Shown: in pieces, positions 8,243 through 17,106 of the stretch
Position numbering within the stretch: position 1 is the first letter of the stretch
Layout of the letters: each line of letters starts with the position of its first letter
Origin: Paenibacillus artemisiicola
Lineage (GTDB): Bacteria > Bacillota > Bacilli > Paenibacillales > Paenibacillaceae
Direction of reading: 5' to 3'
Length of the DNA stretch: 64,000 nucleotides
Assembly (NCBI RefSeq): GCF_017652985.1
Contig: NZ_JAGGDJ010000024.1
Span: forward strand, 16,485-80,484
Program-made: the position numbers and the translations under genes
The notes under the pieces: generated by a model
Told to the model about the DNA's origin: nothing
The model's input: the letters and a program-made list of their open reading frames with translations, nothing else
The model's database searches: none

Positions 8243-8268
8243 AAGGCGCCGCATCGGCGCGGCGCCTT
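8243..8268 (-). terminator. Terminator overlapping the GNAT stop codon
   Basis: AAGGCGCCGC (8243-8252) and GCGGCGCCTT (8259-8268) pair perfectly around a 6-base loop. Two bases of the right-hand arm belong to the GNAT stop codon. The minus-strand transcript continues with TTTTTGC. Confidence 0.85.
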
Positions 8269-8710
8269 AATCGTCTTCGTCTTCTTCCGTCTCGCCGGCT
8301 TCGTACGTGCAGCGGAACCGCTCCGTACCGGGGTATTTCTCGCCGAGGCTCACCACCGTGAACCGGCTGCTCCGGTAGAAGTCGGCGGCGTCCTCGTCGG
8401 TCTCGGCCACGAGCGCCGTCGGCTTTTCCAATTCCAGCAGCTCCAGGATCATCCCTCTGCCGTAGCCCTTGTACCGCTCCTCGGGCGTCACCGCGATATG
8501 ATCGATCTCGACCGCGCCGCCGTCGATCCGGTGGTAGCCGATGAGGCCGATGACGTCGCCCTCCGATTCGTAACCGAGCAGCGTGTGCCCGGAGCCGTCC
8601 TTATAGAGCTCGACCGCCCGCCGGAGATGCTCCGGATCGGGAAACACCGACCATTCCAGCAGCTCCCGGATGGCTTCTTCGTCCAGCCGCGATGCGATGT
8701 TCACTAACAT
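8267..8710 (-). CDS. GNAT family N-acetyltransferase
   Basis: A 147-residue GNAT acetyltransferase. The acetyl-CoA binding signature is in IAVTPEERYKGYGRGMILEL (about 81-100, R-x-x-G-x-G pattern), preceded by strand beta-4 VIGLIGYHRIDGGAVEIDHI and followed by the C-terminal DAADFYRSSRFTVVS. The acidic tail (EAGETEEDEDD) is unusual. The ATG at 8710 starts just before the usual family N-terminus and has GGCGG upstream; an ATG at 8746 is too close to the TATAAT at 8746-8751 to be translated efficiently. Substrate unknown. Confidence 0.87.
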   Translation of the reverse strand: MLVNIASRLDEEAIRELLEWSVFPDPEHLRRAVELYKDGSGHTLLGYESEGDVIGLIGYHRIDGGAVEIDHIAVTPEERYKGYGRGMILELLELEKPTALVAETDEDAADFYRSSRFTVVSLGEKYPGTERFRCTYEAGETEEDEDD

Positions 8711-8745
8711 GCGTAAGACCGCCTTTGCTTGGTTTCTCTGGGCCA

Positions 8746-8751
8746 TTATAG
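8746..8751 (-). promoter_or_regulatory. -10 box of the GNAT gene
   Basis: A perfect TATAAT on the minus strand 36 bases before the GNAT start. No convincing -35 box lies at 16-18 bases. It overlaps the 3' end region of the lipoprotein gene, so the GNAT is probably expressed both from this site and by readthrough. Confidence 0.4.
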
Positions 8752-8772
8752 CATAATCGTCCGTTCCTTCGC

Positions 8773-10281
8773 TTACTTGGCGGCCGGCCGCTCGATCCCG
8801 TCGATGACCCACGCGCCGTCCGATCGCGCGAGATGGAATTCAAGCCGGTACGTACGCCGGTCGTCCTTGGCATAAGCCACGTTCGCGGTGGCATCCGTCT
8901 TGCCGTCGCCCTGCACCTGAACGTCGAACGGGTCCTCCGCGAGCGCGGCCGAGCCGCTGAATGCCTGCAGCCAAGCGCCGCCGACGAGCTCCGTCTGCGC
9001 CTTCGAGCAGGCCGGGCACAACGCCTCCAGCCGCCGGTCCACCTCGGGGGCGTCTTCGAAACCGGCCAGCGCCCGCAAGGACAAATACTGCGTCACGGCG
9101 CTCTCGGCATCCGCCGGGTAGTCCGGGAGCGCCACGATCGTGCCCGTATGCACGAAAGCGCCGCGCTGAAGGGAGTACGTGCGCGTCACGTCGTAGAACA
9201 GCACGTCGTAGCTGGTCCGGTGCTGTACGTAGCCGTCGTAATCGCCGTTCTGGTCCGCGTCGATCAGCGCGTCCTCGCCGACGCCGGTCGGGGAGGCGCT
9301 GCTCACGAGCCGGATCGGTTTTTTGCCCGGAAGGGCGATCAATTCGAAGCCTTCCAGCGAGACGCCGTTCGTCAGCTTGGTCTCCACGACGGGCGATTTC
9401 CGGTCCGACAGCCGCACGAGCTCGATCTCGTAGACGCCGTAGCCGGTGCCTTCCGCCAGATTGCTTCCGAGCTGCGCGACGCCGCGTTCCCCCTGCTTCA
9501 GCACGTAGATTTCGCTATACAACCCGTCTCCGTCCCGGGTGTTCTTCACGCCCAGCACCGCTTCCGATTCGCCGTCTCCGTTCAGGTCCGTCTCCACGAA
9601 GAAGCCGATCGCGCTCCCGTCCTGCAGCGGGTGGCGCTCCGCCATGAAGTCGAGGTACGCCTGCGGCACCTTCGGCCCGGTCTGCGGCGCGTCCGCCATG
9701 GCTTCGGGGTAATCGACGCCGTTGACCTTCACCCCGGTCACCGTCTTCGCGGCCGCGTCGCAGACGACCTCGACCGTCACGCCGTCCTGCCCGTTCACGA
9801 GCTTGAAGTCCCAATACCCGTTCGCATGGGCAAGCTCCCGCATCAGGCGCCATAGCGAAGCATGGTCCGCCAGATCCTTCTCGCCGGGATAGCTGACGTA
9901 AAAGGCCGGGTAAGCCGCGTCCCGCGTCAGCTCGACCTTGGTGACGAAGAACGGCGCATCCTGCAGGATCGCCTTGGCCGGATGATTCCAGCCGGCGATG
10001 TCGGTGATCGTCAGCGTCCCGTCGGCCGAGGCGGCGCCGGCCGCGCCGTTCCCTTCGGCCGGGTCGGACGCCGGACCGTCCGCGCCGCCGAGCGGAGTCG
10101 AGCGGGCGTCGGCATCGCCGGAGCCCGCATCTCCCGTTCCGACAGACGTATCGATCGGCGTTTTCGCGCCGTCGCCCGGCGTCCCGGCGCCGGGTTCGTT
10201 CGCGCCGCTGCAGGCGGCGAGCATAAGTTGGGCAACCATCAGACCTAGCAGCGGAACAAGCCGCCATCGTAATGTTCGCAT
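8773..10281 (-). CDS. Lipoprotein with EF-hand-like DxDxDG loops
   Basis: A 502-residue secreted lipoprotein. The lipobox LMLAAC puts the anchoring Cys near residue 24, followed by a Gly/Ala/Asp-rich disordered linker to about residue 85. Two calcium-binding-like loops can be seen, DLNGDGESEAVLG (about 233) and DADQNGDYDGY (about 343), of the kind found in FG-GAP/VCBS and dockerin-like proteins. The region after 390 contains a CPAC pair. I do not recognise the whole family; it could be a cell-surface binding or sensory protein. It lies 62 bases upstream of the GNAT gene on the same strand. Its ATG has a GGGGGAATC-type site upstream. Confidence 0.7.
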   Translation of the reverse strand: MRTLRWRLVPLLGLMVAQLMLAACSGANEPGAGTPGDGAKTPIDTSVGTGDAGSGDADARSTPLGGADGPASDPAEGNGAAGAASADGTLTITDIAGWNHPAKAILQDAPFFVTKVELTRDAAYPAFYVSYPGEKDLADHASLWRLMRELAHANGYWDFKLVNGQDGVTVEVVCDAAAKTVTGVKVNGVDYPEAMADAPQTGPKVPQAYLDFMAERHPLQDGSAIGFFVETDLNGDGESEAVLGVKNTRDGDGLYSEIYVLKQGERGVAQLGSNLAEGTGYGVYEIELVRLSDRKSPVVETKLTNGVSLEGFELIALPGKKPIRLVSSASPTGVGEDALIDADQNGDYDGYVQHRTSYDVLFYDVTRTYSLQRGAFVHTGTIVALPDYPADAESAVTQYLSLRALAGFEDAPEVDRRLEALCPACSKAQTELVGGAWLQAFSGSAALAEDPFDVQVQGDGKTDATANVAYAKDDRRTYRLEFHLARSDGAWVIDGIERPAAK

Positions 10282-10358
10282 AGATTCCCCCGGCGCTTTT
10301 TTTGCCTAATTATACCACGCGCCGGCGAAGCCCCGCGGCCTTTCGGGCCCGCGCGCGC

Positions 10359-10388
10359 AAAAAAAATTCCGAGGCGCCGGCCTCGGAA
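10359..10388 (-). terminator. Intrinsic terminator of the GH140-like gene
   Basis: TTCCGAGGC (10367-10375) pairs with GCCTCGGAA (10380-10388). On the minus strand it is followed by a run of eight T residues (plus positions 10359-10366). Confidence 0.88.
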
Positions 10389-10472
10389 CGTTCTTCACGC
10401 TTGCCTGGCAGGGCCGGAAATTAGCGGGATGCTTCCCTGCCGCTTCGCGACTGACCGCGGGACAGGTCCGCG

Positions 10473-11789
10473 CTAGACGGCGTCCAGCACGAGCACCCAA
10501 TCGCTGCCCCTTCCCGCTTGCGGCGGCAGAAACGTCGCTTCGCCCGCGTTCGGGAACCGGCCGATCGCCGTCGTTTCGCCCGTGCGCGGATCGAACCAGG
10601 AGGCGTCGACTTCCTCGCCGGCGATCCGGCCCATTGCCGCGCGCAGCGCGAGACCGTTCGGGGAATACAGGAACGCGTGCCGCTCGCCCCTCGCCGCGAC
10701 CGCATGATTGGCGCCTTCTTCGTTGGCGGCGAGCAAGCTTTGGTCCGGCACCCGCTCCAGCATCGGGCGGGACTCCGCAAGCGTGCGCACATGCCGCATC
10801 TGCGCCGCGCCGGGACGCAGGATCGCCTGCTTCCACGTCATGATGAACGTGCTCGTCGGCTCCGTATTCAGCGACCAGACGCAATGGTGCCCGTACGTGA
10901 TGCCGAAGCCGCCGGCCAGCACCCCGTAATACGCGGCCTTGCGCACGTCCGCCTCGTCGAAATAGCCGTTAACGGGGTTAAAGCCCCGCGGATGGTCCTC
11001 GTAGCAGGGCTCCGCCTCGAGCATCGGCTTGACCGGCGTCCGCGCGTAGTCGGCCGCCACGAGCTTGTAGTTGGTTTGCTCGCCGAGGCCGTGGCTGGAT
11101 TGAATCATGTTGAAGTCGAGCCACGGCTCGCCATGCACGTGATGGGAGGAAGAGTGTCCGCCCATCGGATGGAACGTCCGGAGATGGCGGTTGCCGTCGC
11201 CTTCCGCGAGCCCTTCGGCCATGGCGTTCACGATCTCGAAATGGCGCCGCTGCGTCAGCGCCCGGTCCCCGCCGAGCACCCAAATCACGTTCGACCGCTC
11301 GCGGTAGCGCTCGCCGAGCCACCGGCCGTAGGTCCGCGCGTTGTCCGGCGCGAAGATGTCCGGTCCCTCGCCCCAGGCGATATGGTACTTATCCCCCCAG
11401 GTCGGCAGCAGCGCGATATACAGGCCGAGCTCCGCCGCCTTGTCCACGACGTAATCGACATGATCCCAATACGAATAGCCGCCCGGCTCCGCGCCCGTAT
11501 CGGGCGTCGACGGATCGAAGGCGCCGTTCGCCGACCGGAGCAACGGCACCCTGCCGTACGCGTTGGGCTTCGTCAAGCCTCCGAATTCCGCGAGGCCGAC
11601 GGCTTGAATGACCGTATAGCCCCGTTCCGCGCGATTGCGCAAATAATGGTCCGCTTCCTCGCGCGTGGACCGGTGGAACAGCTCCCACGCCGTATCGCCG
11701 AGCCAGAAGAACGGCGCGCCGTCCTCCGTCACGAGATAACGCCGGTTCTCGCTCACCTTCAATCTTGGCAAAGCCGCGTTCGTCGACAT
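10473..11789 (-). CDS. GH140-like (DUF4038) glycoside hydrolase
   Basis: A 438-residue protein with a DUF4038 TIM barrel, the family of GH140 apiosidase-type hydrolases acting on pectic side chains. Signatures are DGAPFFWLGDTAWELFHR (about 23-40), GYTVIQAVGLAEFGGL, NVIWVLGGDRAL and AAYYGVLAGGFGITYGHHCVW (about 296-316), with a C-terminal beta domain (WFDPRTGETTAIG). No signal peptide is present, so it acts in the cytosol on imported oligosaccharides. GGAGGAG before the ATG at 11789 fixes the start. It has its own promoter at 11849-11877 with a palindrome upstream. True specificity needs biochemical evidence. Confidence 0.85.
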   Translation of the reverse strand: MSTNAALPRLKVSENRRYLVTEDGAPFFWLGDTAWELFHRSTREEADHYLRNRAERGYTVIQAVGLAEFGGLTKPNAYGRVPLLRSANGAFDPSTPDTGAEPGGYSYWDHVDYVVDKAAELGLYIALLPTWGDKYHIAWGEGPDIFAPDNARTYGRWLGERYRERSNVIWVLGGDRALTQRRHFEIVNAMAEGLAEGDGNRHLRTFHPMGGHSSSHHVHGEPWLDFNMIQSSHGLGEQTNYKLVAADYARTPVKPMLEAEPCYEDHPRGFNPVNGYFDEADVRKAAYYGVLAGGFGITYGHHCVWSLNTEPTSTFIMTWKQAILRPGAAQMRHVRTLAESRPMLERVPDQSLLAANEEGANHAVAARGERHAFLYSPNGLALRAAMGRIAGEEVDASWFDPRTGETTAIGRFPNAGEATFLPPQAGRGSDWVLVLDAV

Positions 11790-11848
11790 TCGCTTCTCCT
11801 CCGCGCATTCAAAATGGTTCAACCCCGCCATAAACCGTTTCACTTCGC

Positions 11849-11877
11849 AATATAGCACGGCAAGTAAGCGCTGTCCA
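11849..11877 (-). promoter_or_regulatory. Sigma-A promoter of the GH140-like gene
   Basis: TGGACA (minus strand, 11872-11877) and TATATT (11849-11854) are separated by exactly 17 bases, 60 bases before the start codon. Confidence 0.65.
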
Positions 11878-11892
11878 TTCTAAATATACGCG

Positions 11893-11902
11893 TTGTATAC
11901 AA
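11893..11902. promoter_or_regulatory. TTGTATACAA palindrome upstream of the GH140 promoter
   Basis: A perfect 10-base palindrome 15 bases upstream of the -35 box. TTGTATACAA resembles the core of GntR-family operators. No GntR gene is in the window, so the regulator would be encoded elsewhere. Confidence 0.4.
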
Positions 11903-11930
11903 TCGATCCGCGACCCGTGGGCCAAACGCA

Positions 11931-11961
11931 AAAAAGCCCGCGCGTCTAGGACGCTCGGGCT
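11931..11961 (-). terminator. Intrinsic terminator of the SLH-TIG gene
   Basis: GCCCGCGCGTC (11936-11946) pairs with GACGCTCGGGC (11950-11960) with one mismatch and is followed on the minus strand by six T residues. Confidence 0.82.
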
Positions 11962-12021
11962 TCCGCGCTTCAATCGCGGACAGAATCGATAGCTAATAAT
12001 CGCGGATTCATTGGCTGAGCA

Positions 12022-15000
12022 TTAAGGTTCCGCTATATACGTGAAGGCATCGGAGACGGTGGATGAACCGCCTTCTCCCATCACGATGACATCAACGAAT
12101 CCCGGAGCGCTAGCCGGCGTTACGAGCGTAATCTGGGTATCCGAATTGATTGTAAACGGAACCTTCTCGCCTCCGAACCAAACCTCCGTAGTGTGTGCAA
12201 AGCCGGAGCCCGTAATGACTACCGCCGTACCGCCAGTAACCGGGCCGGCCGTCGGGCTAATTTGAATGATATTAGGCATCGCCGCGTACGTATACGAACC
12301 GGTTAACGTCCCCGAACCGCCGTAAGTCGTAACCGTTACGTCAACCGGAGCGCCTGCCATGCCTGCCGGTACAATGACATTGAGCTGCGTGGGCGAGATA
12401 GGCGTGTAGTCGTAAACCGATACGCCGCCGAACGTAACGCCGGTCGTCCAATACAACCCGCTTCCCGTGATGGTCACGGTATTGCCGCCGCTGTCCGGAC
12501 CGATAGGTTTGCTAATGCTCGTTACCGTTGGGGCGGCGACGTACGTAAAGCCTCCGATTACGGTTCCCATGCCGCCCGCCGTCGTGACCACTACATCTAC
12601 CGCGCCCTCCATGCCAGCCGGTACGGTGGCCGAGATTTGCGTATCCGAGATGACCGTGAACGATACAGCCGCTTCGCCGCCGAAGGTAACCGATGCCGCG
12701 TCCGTAAGGCCGTTACCCGCGATCGTTACGAGAGTGCCTCCCGCAACCGAACCATAAGCCGGACTAATAGCATTGACGACCGGCGTCGCAACAAACGTAT
12801 ATCCGGCAGTCGCCGTTGTCGATCCGCCAAACGAGGTTACCGTAACGTCCGCCGAACCGGTAAACCAAGAAGATGGTACGATGACTGTAAGCTGCGTGTC
12901 CGTCACGATTCCCGTAATCGAGCCTGGCATGCCGTCGAACGTAACGGCCGTCGCGCCCGTAAAGCCGCTTCCGGAGATGGTTACGATATTGCCGCCGCTA
13001 TCCGGTCCGGCTGCCGGACTGATGCTTGTAATCGACGGGACCCCGACATACGTAAAGCCGCCCGCCTTGGTTCCCGTGCCGCCGGACGTCGTGACCGCGA
13101 GATTCGCCGAACCCGGAGCCGCTGCCGGCGAAGTCGCCACGATCATCGTATCCGAAAACACGGCGAACGATATGGCCGGCATGCCGCCAAACGTGACGGC
13201 CGTCGCGCCCGTGAACCCGGTGCCCGTAATCGTCACGCTCGTGCCGCCCGCTGTCGGACCGGCCGAAGGGCTGACGCTCGCAATCGTCGGCGCCGCCACG
13301 TACGTGTAACCCGCGGCCTTGGTCCCTGTACCGCCGATCGTCGTAACCGCGACGTTTGCCGAACCTGCCGAGCCTGCCGGGGCGGTAGCCACGATTTGCG
13401 TATTCGATACAAGGGTGAACCCGGTCGCAGCTGTGCCGCCAAACGTGACGGCCGTTGCGCCCGTAAACCCGGTGCCCGCAATCGTCACGATCGTTCCGCC
13501 TACTGTCGGACCGGCCGATGGGCTGACGCTCGCAATCGTCGGCGCAGCCACATACGTATACCCTGCGGCCGCCGTCGCCGTACCGCCGATCGTCGTAACC
13601 GTCACATCTACCGCGCCTGCCGTTCCTGCCGGAGCGACAGCCGTGATTTGCGTATTCGAGTCCACTTCGAACGAGGCAGCCGCCTCTCCGCCAAAGTTAA
13701 CGGCCGTCGCGCCCGTAAACCCGGTGCCCGTAATCGTCACGCTCGTGCCGCCCGCTGCCGGACCGGCAGACGGGCTGACGCTGACCGTAGCCGGAGCCGC
13801 TACGTACGTAAAACCTCCGACCTTGGTTCCCGTGCCGCCGATCGTCGTGACCGCAACATTCGCCGCGCCTGCCGTTCCTGCCGGAACGGTTGCCGTGATT
13901 TGCGTATCCGATACGATCGTATACCCCGTAACCGGCTCGCCGCCGAACGCAACGGCCGTTGCGCCCGTGAAACCGATGCCCGTGATCGTCACGCTCGTGC
14001 CGCCCGCTTCGGGGCCAACCGCCGGGCTAATGCCGGCAATCGCCGGAGCCGCTACGTACGTAAAGCCGCCGGTCTTGGTTCCCGTGCCGCCGACCTTCGT
14101 AACCGTGACGTCCGCCGCTCCCGCCGTGCCTGCCGGCGCGACTGCGGTGATTTGCGTATCCGAATCAACCGTGAACGAGGCAGCCGGCGCGTCTCCGAAT
14201 GTAACGTCCGTCGCGTCCGTGAACCCGGTGCCCGCGAGCGTCACGCTCGTACCGCCCGCTGCCGGACCGGCCGCCGGGCTGACGCTCGCGACCGCCGGCT
14301 TCCGGACGATCGTCACCGCGCTGCCGTCCGTCGTGGCTTCGACCGTCAACGAATAAATGCCCTGGGCGTTCTTCACGTTAATTTGGAAGGTTGCCGGCTC
14401 GCCCGTGACAGGGTCGCCGTCGTCAACCAAATGCGTTGCCGTATAGACGCTTCCGACATTCGTAAACGTATCCGGGTTGCTGCCGTTGATTTTAAAATTG
14501 TCGAGCTTCGTAACCGGAACGTCCGCCGTAAAGGTCAGCGTGATCGTATCGCCGATAGCCGCGACGCCCGGGCTTTCGTTGTTTGAAGCGATGCCGACGT
14601 TCGAGATGACCGGCGGAGCCGCCTGGTCGACGACGACCTCGCGCGTCGCTTCCGCGGCCGGATTGCCGGCGGTATCGCGAACGTTGTAGTGTACGACATA
14701 CGTTCCGGCCGACGTCGTGTCGATGGAAGAGACCGGCTCGCCGTTCTTCGTGTACGTGACCGTCGCGCTCAAAGCCGAATCCTGATTGTCCGTCACCGTA
14801 ACGCCCGCATCCGCATAGTCGCTGCCGTATGCGACATGGACAGTCGCTTCGCCTTTCAGCGCGATTACCGGCGGCGTACGGTCCGGCGTGCTCGTCACCG
14901 GCGACGACGGACGCACCAGATCCGAGCCCGCGCCGTTGTTGACGGCGCTCGTACCGCCGGCAATCGCGGCTCCGCCGCCTCCGGTCACGCCGGTCACGCC

Positions 15001-16302
15001 GGCCGCGACCGAAATGCTCGTTCCCGGCGTCGTGATTTTGGCATTCGCGCCGCCGGACTTAACCTCGACCTTCGCAACCTTGCCCGCGCCGGCAACCTCC
15101 GTGCCTTCGGCCGCGGTCGCGACCGCGCCGACCGTTCCCGCGACGTCCACCCGGGCGCCTGCGGCTTCCGCGTTCACGGTCACCGTATCCGCGCTCGAGT
15201 CTTCGTCGACGATGACTCTCGAATGCTCGCCGCTGATGCTCACTTCCTTCATGGTCGCTTTCCGAGCGGTCACCGTGACTTCGGGCGCCGCGACCGCGAT
15301 GCTGCCGACGGTCCCCTGCACGTTCACGTCGTCGGAGCCGTCGTCCACGTAGACGACTTCGACCCTCGCATCGTCCTGCACCTTCACGCTGACGACGCCG
15401 TCGATTCGGGACACGATGACCCGCGATACGGATGAATTCCCTTTAATGATGACGGAATTCTCCCCGCCTCCGCGAACGACCATCCTGCCCGTGACGTTCA
15501 CGTTATGCAGCGTGATCTCGCCGTTGCCGACCCCGTCGCCGAGAATCAGATCGCCGTTCACCGTGACGTTATCCAGCATGACGCCCGGCGCGTTGATCAG
15601 GACGTTCCCCTGCGCAACCTCCGTGACGACGCCTGCCGAACGGACGTATTGCTTAATCATGTTATCGAGCGTCTGCGCGAACTCCGCCCGCGTCATGCGC
15701 CCCTTCGGGTTTAATTTACCGTCTGCCCCGTGAACGTAACCGGCGTTCGCGATCGCATGGACGCTCCCTTTGGCCCAAGCGGACAGCTCGCCCGCGTCCG
15801 CGAACGCGACGTTCGAGGCCTCCGCCGGCTGCAGCTTGAATACGCGGGCGAGAATCGTGAACGCTTCTTCGCGCGTGACGGCATCCTTCGGCCGCATTTG
15901 GCCGTTCGAACCGCCGACGGCGCCCATATGATAGGCGATCGCCATGTCCGGCGCGTACCAAGCCCCCGGCGCCACGTCCTCAAACGCGGCAAGATCCCCC
16001 TTCACGGAAGCGCCGAACATCCGCACGACGATCGAGGCCATTTCCGCCCGCGTCAGTTGGGCATTGGGATTGATCTTGCCGTCCGCTCCCCGCAGCAGTC
16101 CGTTCGCGACCGCATGCTGCAGCGCGGACGTCGACCAATCGCTCGGCATATCCGCGAACGCTTGCGCCCCCGCGCCTTGCCCCGCCCCGGCCGCCCCGGC
16201 CGCGCCGGCCGCAACCGGCAGCGCGCCGAACAGCATGGACGCGGCGACGAGCATGCTCACGCCGCGAAGCGTCTTCTTCGTCCTTCGTAAACGCAATTCC
16301 AT
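12022..16302 (-). CDS. Large SLH-anchored surface protein with nine IPT/TIG repeats
   Basis: A 1426-residue exported protein. The signal peptide ends near GAAGAAGA (about 34). Three SLH domains follow (about 46-225; LTRAEMASIVVRMFG, VTREEAFTILARVF and MTRAEFAQTLDNMI), which hold the protein to pyruvylated wall polymer. Residues 225-445 are a strand-turn repetitive region suggestive of a beta-helix. A DUF5011/Ig-like domain (TPPVIALKGEATVHVAYGSD) and a second Ig-like module reach to about 668, and nine tandem IPT/TIG Ig-folds of about 84 residues complete it. There is no catalytic signature, so adhesion or a structural layer is likely. AGGGGAG before the ATG supports the start. It is monocistronic. 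Confidence 0.93.
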   Translation of the reverse strand: MELRLRRTKKTLRGVSMLVAASMLFGALPVAAGAAGAAGAGQGAGAQAFADMPSDWSTSALQHAVANGLLRGADGKINPNAQLTRAEMASIVVRMFGASVKGDLAAFEDVAPGAWYAPDMAIAYHMGAVGGSNGQMRPKDAVTREEAFTILARVFKLQPAEASNVAFADAGELSAWAKGSVHAIANAGYVHGADGKLNPKGRMTRAEFAQTLDNMIKQYVRSAGVVTEVAQGNVLINAPGVMLDNVTVNGDLILGDGVGNGEITLHNVNVTGRMVVRGGGENSVIIKGNSSVSRVIVSRIDGVVSVKVQDDARVEVVYVDDGSDDVNVQGTVGSIAVAAPEVTVTARKATMKEVSISGEHSRVIVDEDSSADTVTVNAEAAGARVDVAGTVGAVATAAEGTEVAGAGKVAKVEVKSGGANAKITTPGTSISVAAGVTGVTGGGGAAIAGGTSAVNNGAGSDLVRPSSPVTSTPDRTPPVIALKGEATVHVAYGSDYADAGVTVTDNQDSALSATVTYTKNGEPVSSIDTTSAGTYVVHYNVRDTAGNPAAEATREVVVDQAAPPVISNVGIASNNESPGVAAIGDTITLTFTADVPVTKLDNFKINGSNPDTFTNVGSVYTATHLVDDGDPVTGEPATFQINVKNAQGIYSLTVEATTDGSAVTIVRKPAVASVSPAAGPAAGGTSVTLAGTGFTDATDVTFGDAPAASFTVDSDTQITAVAPAGTAGAADVTVTKVGGTGTKTGGFTYVAAPAIAGISPAVGPEAGGTSVTITGIGFTGATAVAFGGEPVTGYTIVSDTQITATVPAGTAGAANVAVTTIGGTGTKVGGFTYVAAPATVSVSPSAGPAAGGTSVTITGTGFTGATAVNFGGEAAASFEVDSNTQITAVAPAGTAGAVDVTVTTIGGTATAAAGYTYVAAPTIASVSPSAGPTVGGTIVTIAGTGFTGATAVTFGGTAATGFTLVSNTQIVATAPAGSAGSANVAVTTIGGTGTKAAGYTYVAAPTIASVSPSAGPTAGGTSVTITGTGFTGATAVTFGGMPAISFAVFSDTMIVATSPAAAPGSANLAVTTSGGTGTKAGGFTYVGVPSITSISPAAGPDSGGNIVTISGSGFTGATAVTFDGMPGSITGIVTDTQLTVIVPSSWFTGSADVTVTSFGGSTTATAGYTFVATPVVNAISPAYGSVAGGTLVTIAGNGLTDAASVTFGGEAAVSFTVISDTQISATVPAGMEGAVDVVVTTAGGMGTVIGGFTYVAAPTVTSISKPIGPDSGGNTVTITGSGLYWTTGVTFGGVSVYDYTPISPTQLNVIVPAGMAGAPVDVTVTTYGGSGTLTGSYTYAAMPNIIQISPTAGPVTGGTAVVITGSGFAHTTEVWFGGEKVPFTINSDTQITLVTPASAPGFVDVIVMGEGGSSTVSDAFTYIAEP
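12025..14298 (-). repeat. Nine tandem 252-base IPT/TIG-coding repeats
   Basis: Nine consecutive units of about 84 codons, each beginning Pro-x-hydrophobic...SPxxGP and containing GGTxVTIxGxGFTGATAVTFGG-like and DVTVTTxGGTGTK-like blocks. The five units nearest the 5' side of the array are most alike at the DNA level; the last three are more diverged, as if the array grew by recent internal duplication. Confidence 0.9.
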
Positions 16303-16393
16303 TCTCCCCTTTTCTGTAAACCGAGTCCGCGGAAAACCGTCAAAACAAAACTTTCACGTTCTGACAAAATTCAGCAAAATTCTCCGTTTCCCT

Positions 16394-16422
16394 AGTATAG
16401 TTCCAGCGACACTAGTCCGCAA
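16394..16422 (-). promoter_or_regulatory. Sigma-A promoter of the SLH-TIG gene
   Basis: TTGCGG (minus strand, 16417-16422) and TATACT (16394-16399) are 17 bases apart, leaving an untranslated leader of about 85 bases. Confidence 0.6.
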
Positions 16423-16634
16423 TGCCTATTTTCATAGATTTACCAAGACCGGGGACGCAAAGGCGGCTTCGCGAAGAGGGAAGCAGGCTTGGAGAATGCC
16501 GCCGCATCGACGACAGACGACCCCCGCCAGAAGCGCAGACAAAAAGCCCCGACGCGCCGGCCGTCCGCCGATCTCGTCGAGGCTTTTCCGTTACAACGCA
16601 AGGACCGGCCGCACTCCTGGAAGCGATGCCGCCC

Positions 16635-16893
16635 TTATTCCCCTGCCGCCGTCAACTGCTTGCGGCCGACGATGACCCTGTCTGACGCGGGGCAGGCTCG
16701 CGATCTGACGGTCGTAGACGCTCCGGTCGTAACCGATGACGACCGTGCCCGGTCTTTGCCGAGCGGCTCTCCATAGACAGAGCGGTCCGGACGAATGGTT
16801 CGGCTTCGCGGCGATATCCGCCATGGCTGCGTCGTACCGCGCGACGGCTTCGTCGGACGCGCCATATTTTCTTGCCAGTCTTAAAGCACGACA
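16635..16893 (-). pseudogene. Frameshifted remnant of an unrecognised gene
   Basis: Coding-like sequence with strong G/C third positions alternates between two reading frames: LRLARKYGASDEAVARYDAA to PNHSSGPL in one, SVYGEPLGKDRA in the other, GTVVIGYDRSVYDRQIASLP back in the first, and SDRVIVGRKQLTAAGE ending at TAA (16635-16637) in the second. No start codon or ribosome site fits, and the terminator of the upstream operon sits directly in front. I read this as the 3' part of a decayed gene; its family is not recognised. Sequencing error could mimic one shift but hardly three. Confidence 0.45.
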
Positions 16894-16903
16894 TAATCTT
16901 CAT

Positions 16904-16948
16904 AAAAAAGAACCGGCCGGGCACGTAACGTGCCTCGGCCGGTTCTTC
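16904..16948 (-). terminator. Intrinsic terminator of the epimerase-oxidoreductase operon
   Basis: GAACCGGCCGGGCACG pairs with CGTGCCTCGGCCGGTTC with a single bulged base, loop TAA, and the minus-strand transcript continues TTTTTTATG. The 160 bases between it and the oxidoreductase stop hold nothing else that I can see. Confidence 0.85.
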
Positions 16949-17106
16949 GCCCAATCTCGGAGCAGGACCGGGTGCTGCATGACGTTGCGCCGAGCACGGC
17001 GGACCGGCTTCGACAGCCGGCCGCCTCGCCGGCATCTGCCGGCAAGACCTGCCCGCCAGCCGATCGGCCTGCCCTGACCAGATGGCGCCCCGATCCGCGC
17101 CGCGCG

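Noticed and set aside
7999..8266. CTGAGA in the methyltransferase leader considered as a TPP riboswitch
   Set aside because: The second conserved half (CTGATCTGG-type) and the P1 stem are missing.
12025..14298. Regular repeats considered as a CRISPR array
   Set aside because: Units are 252 bases, coding, in frame and without unique spacers; they encode IPT/TIG domains.
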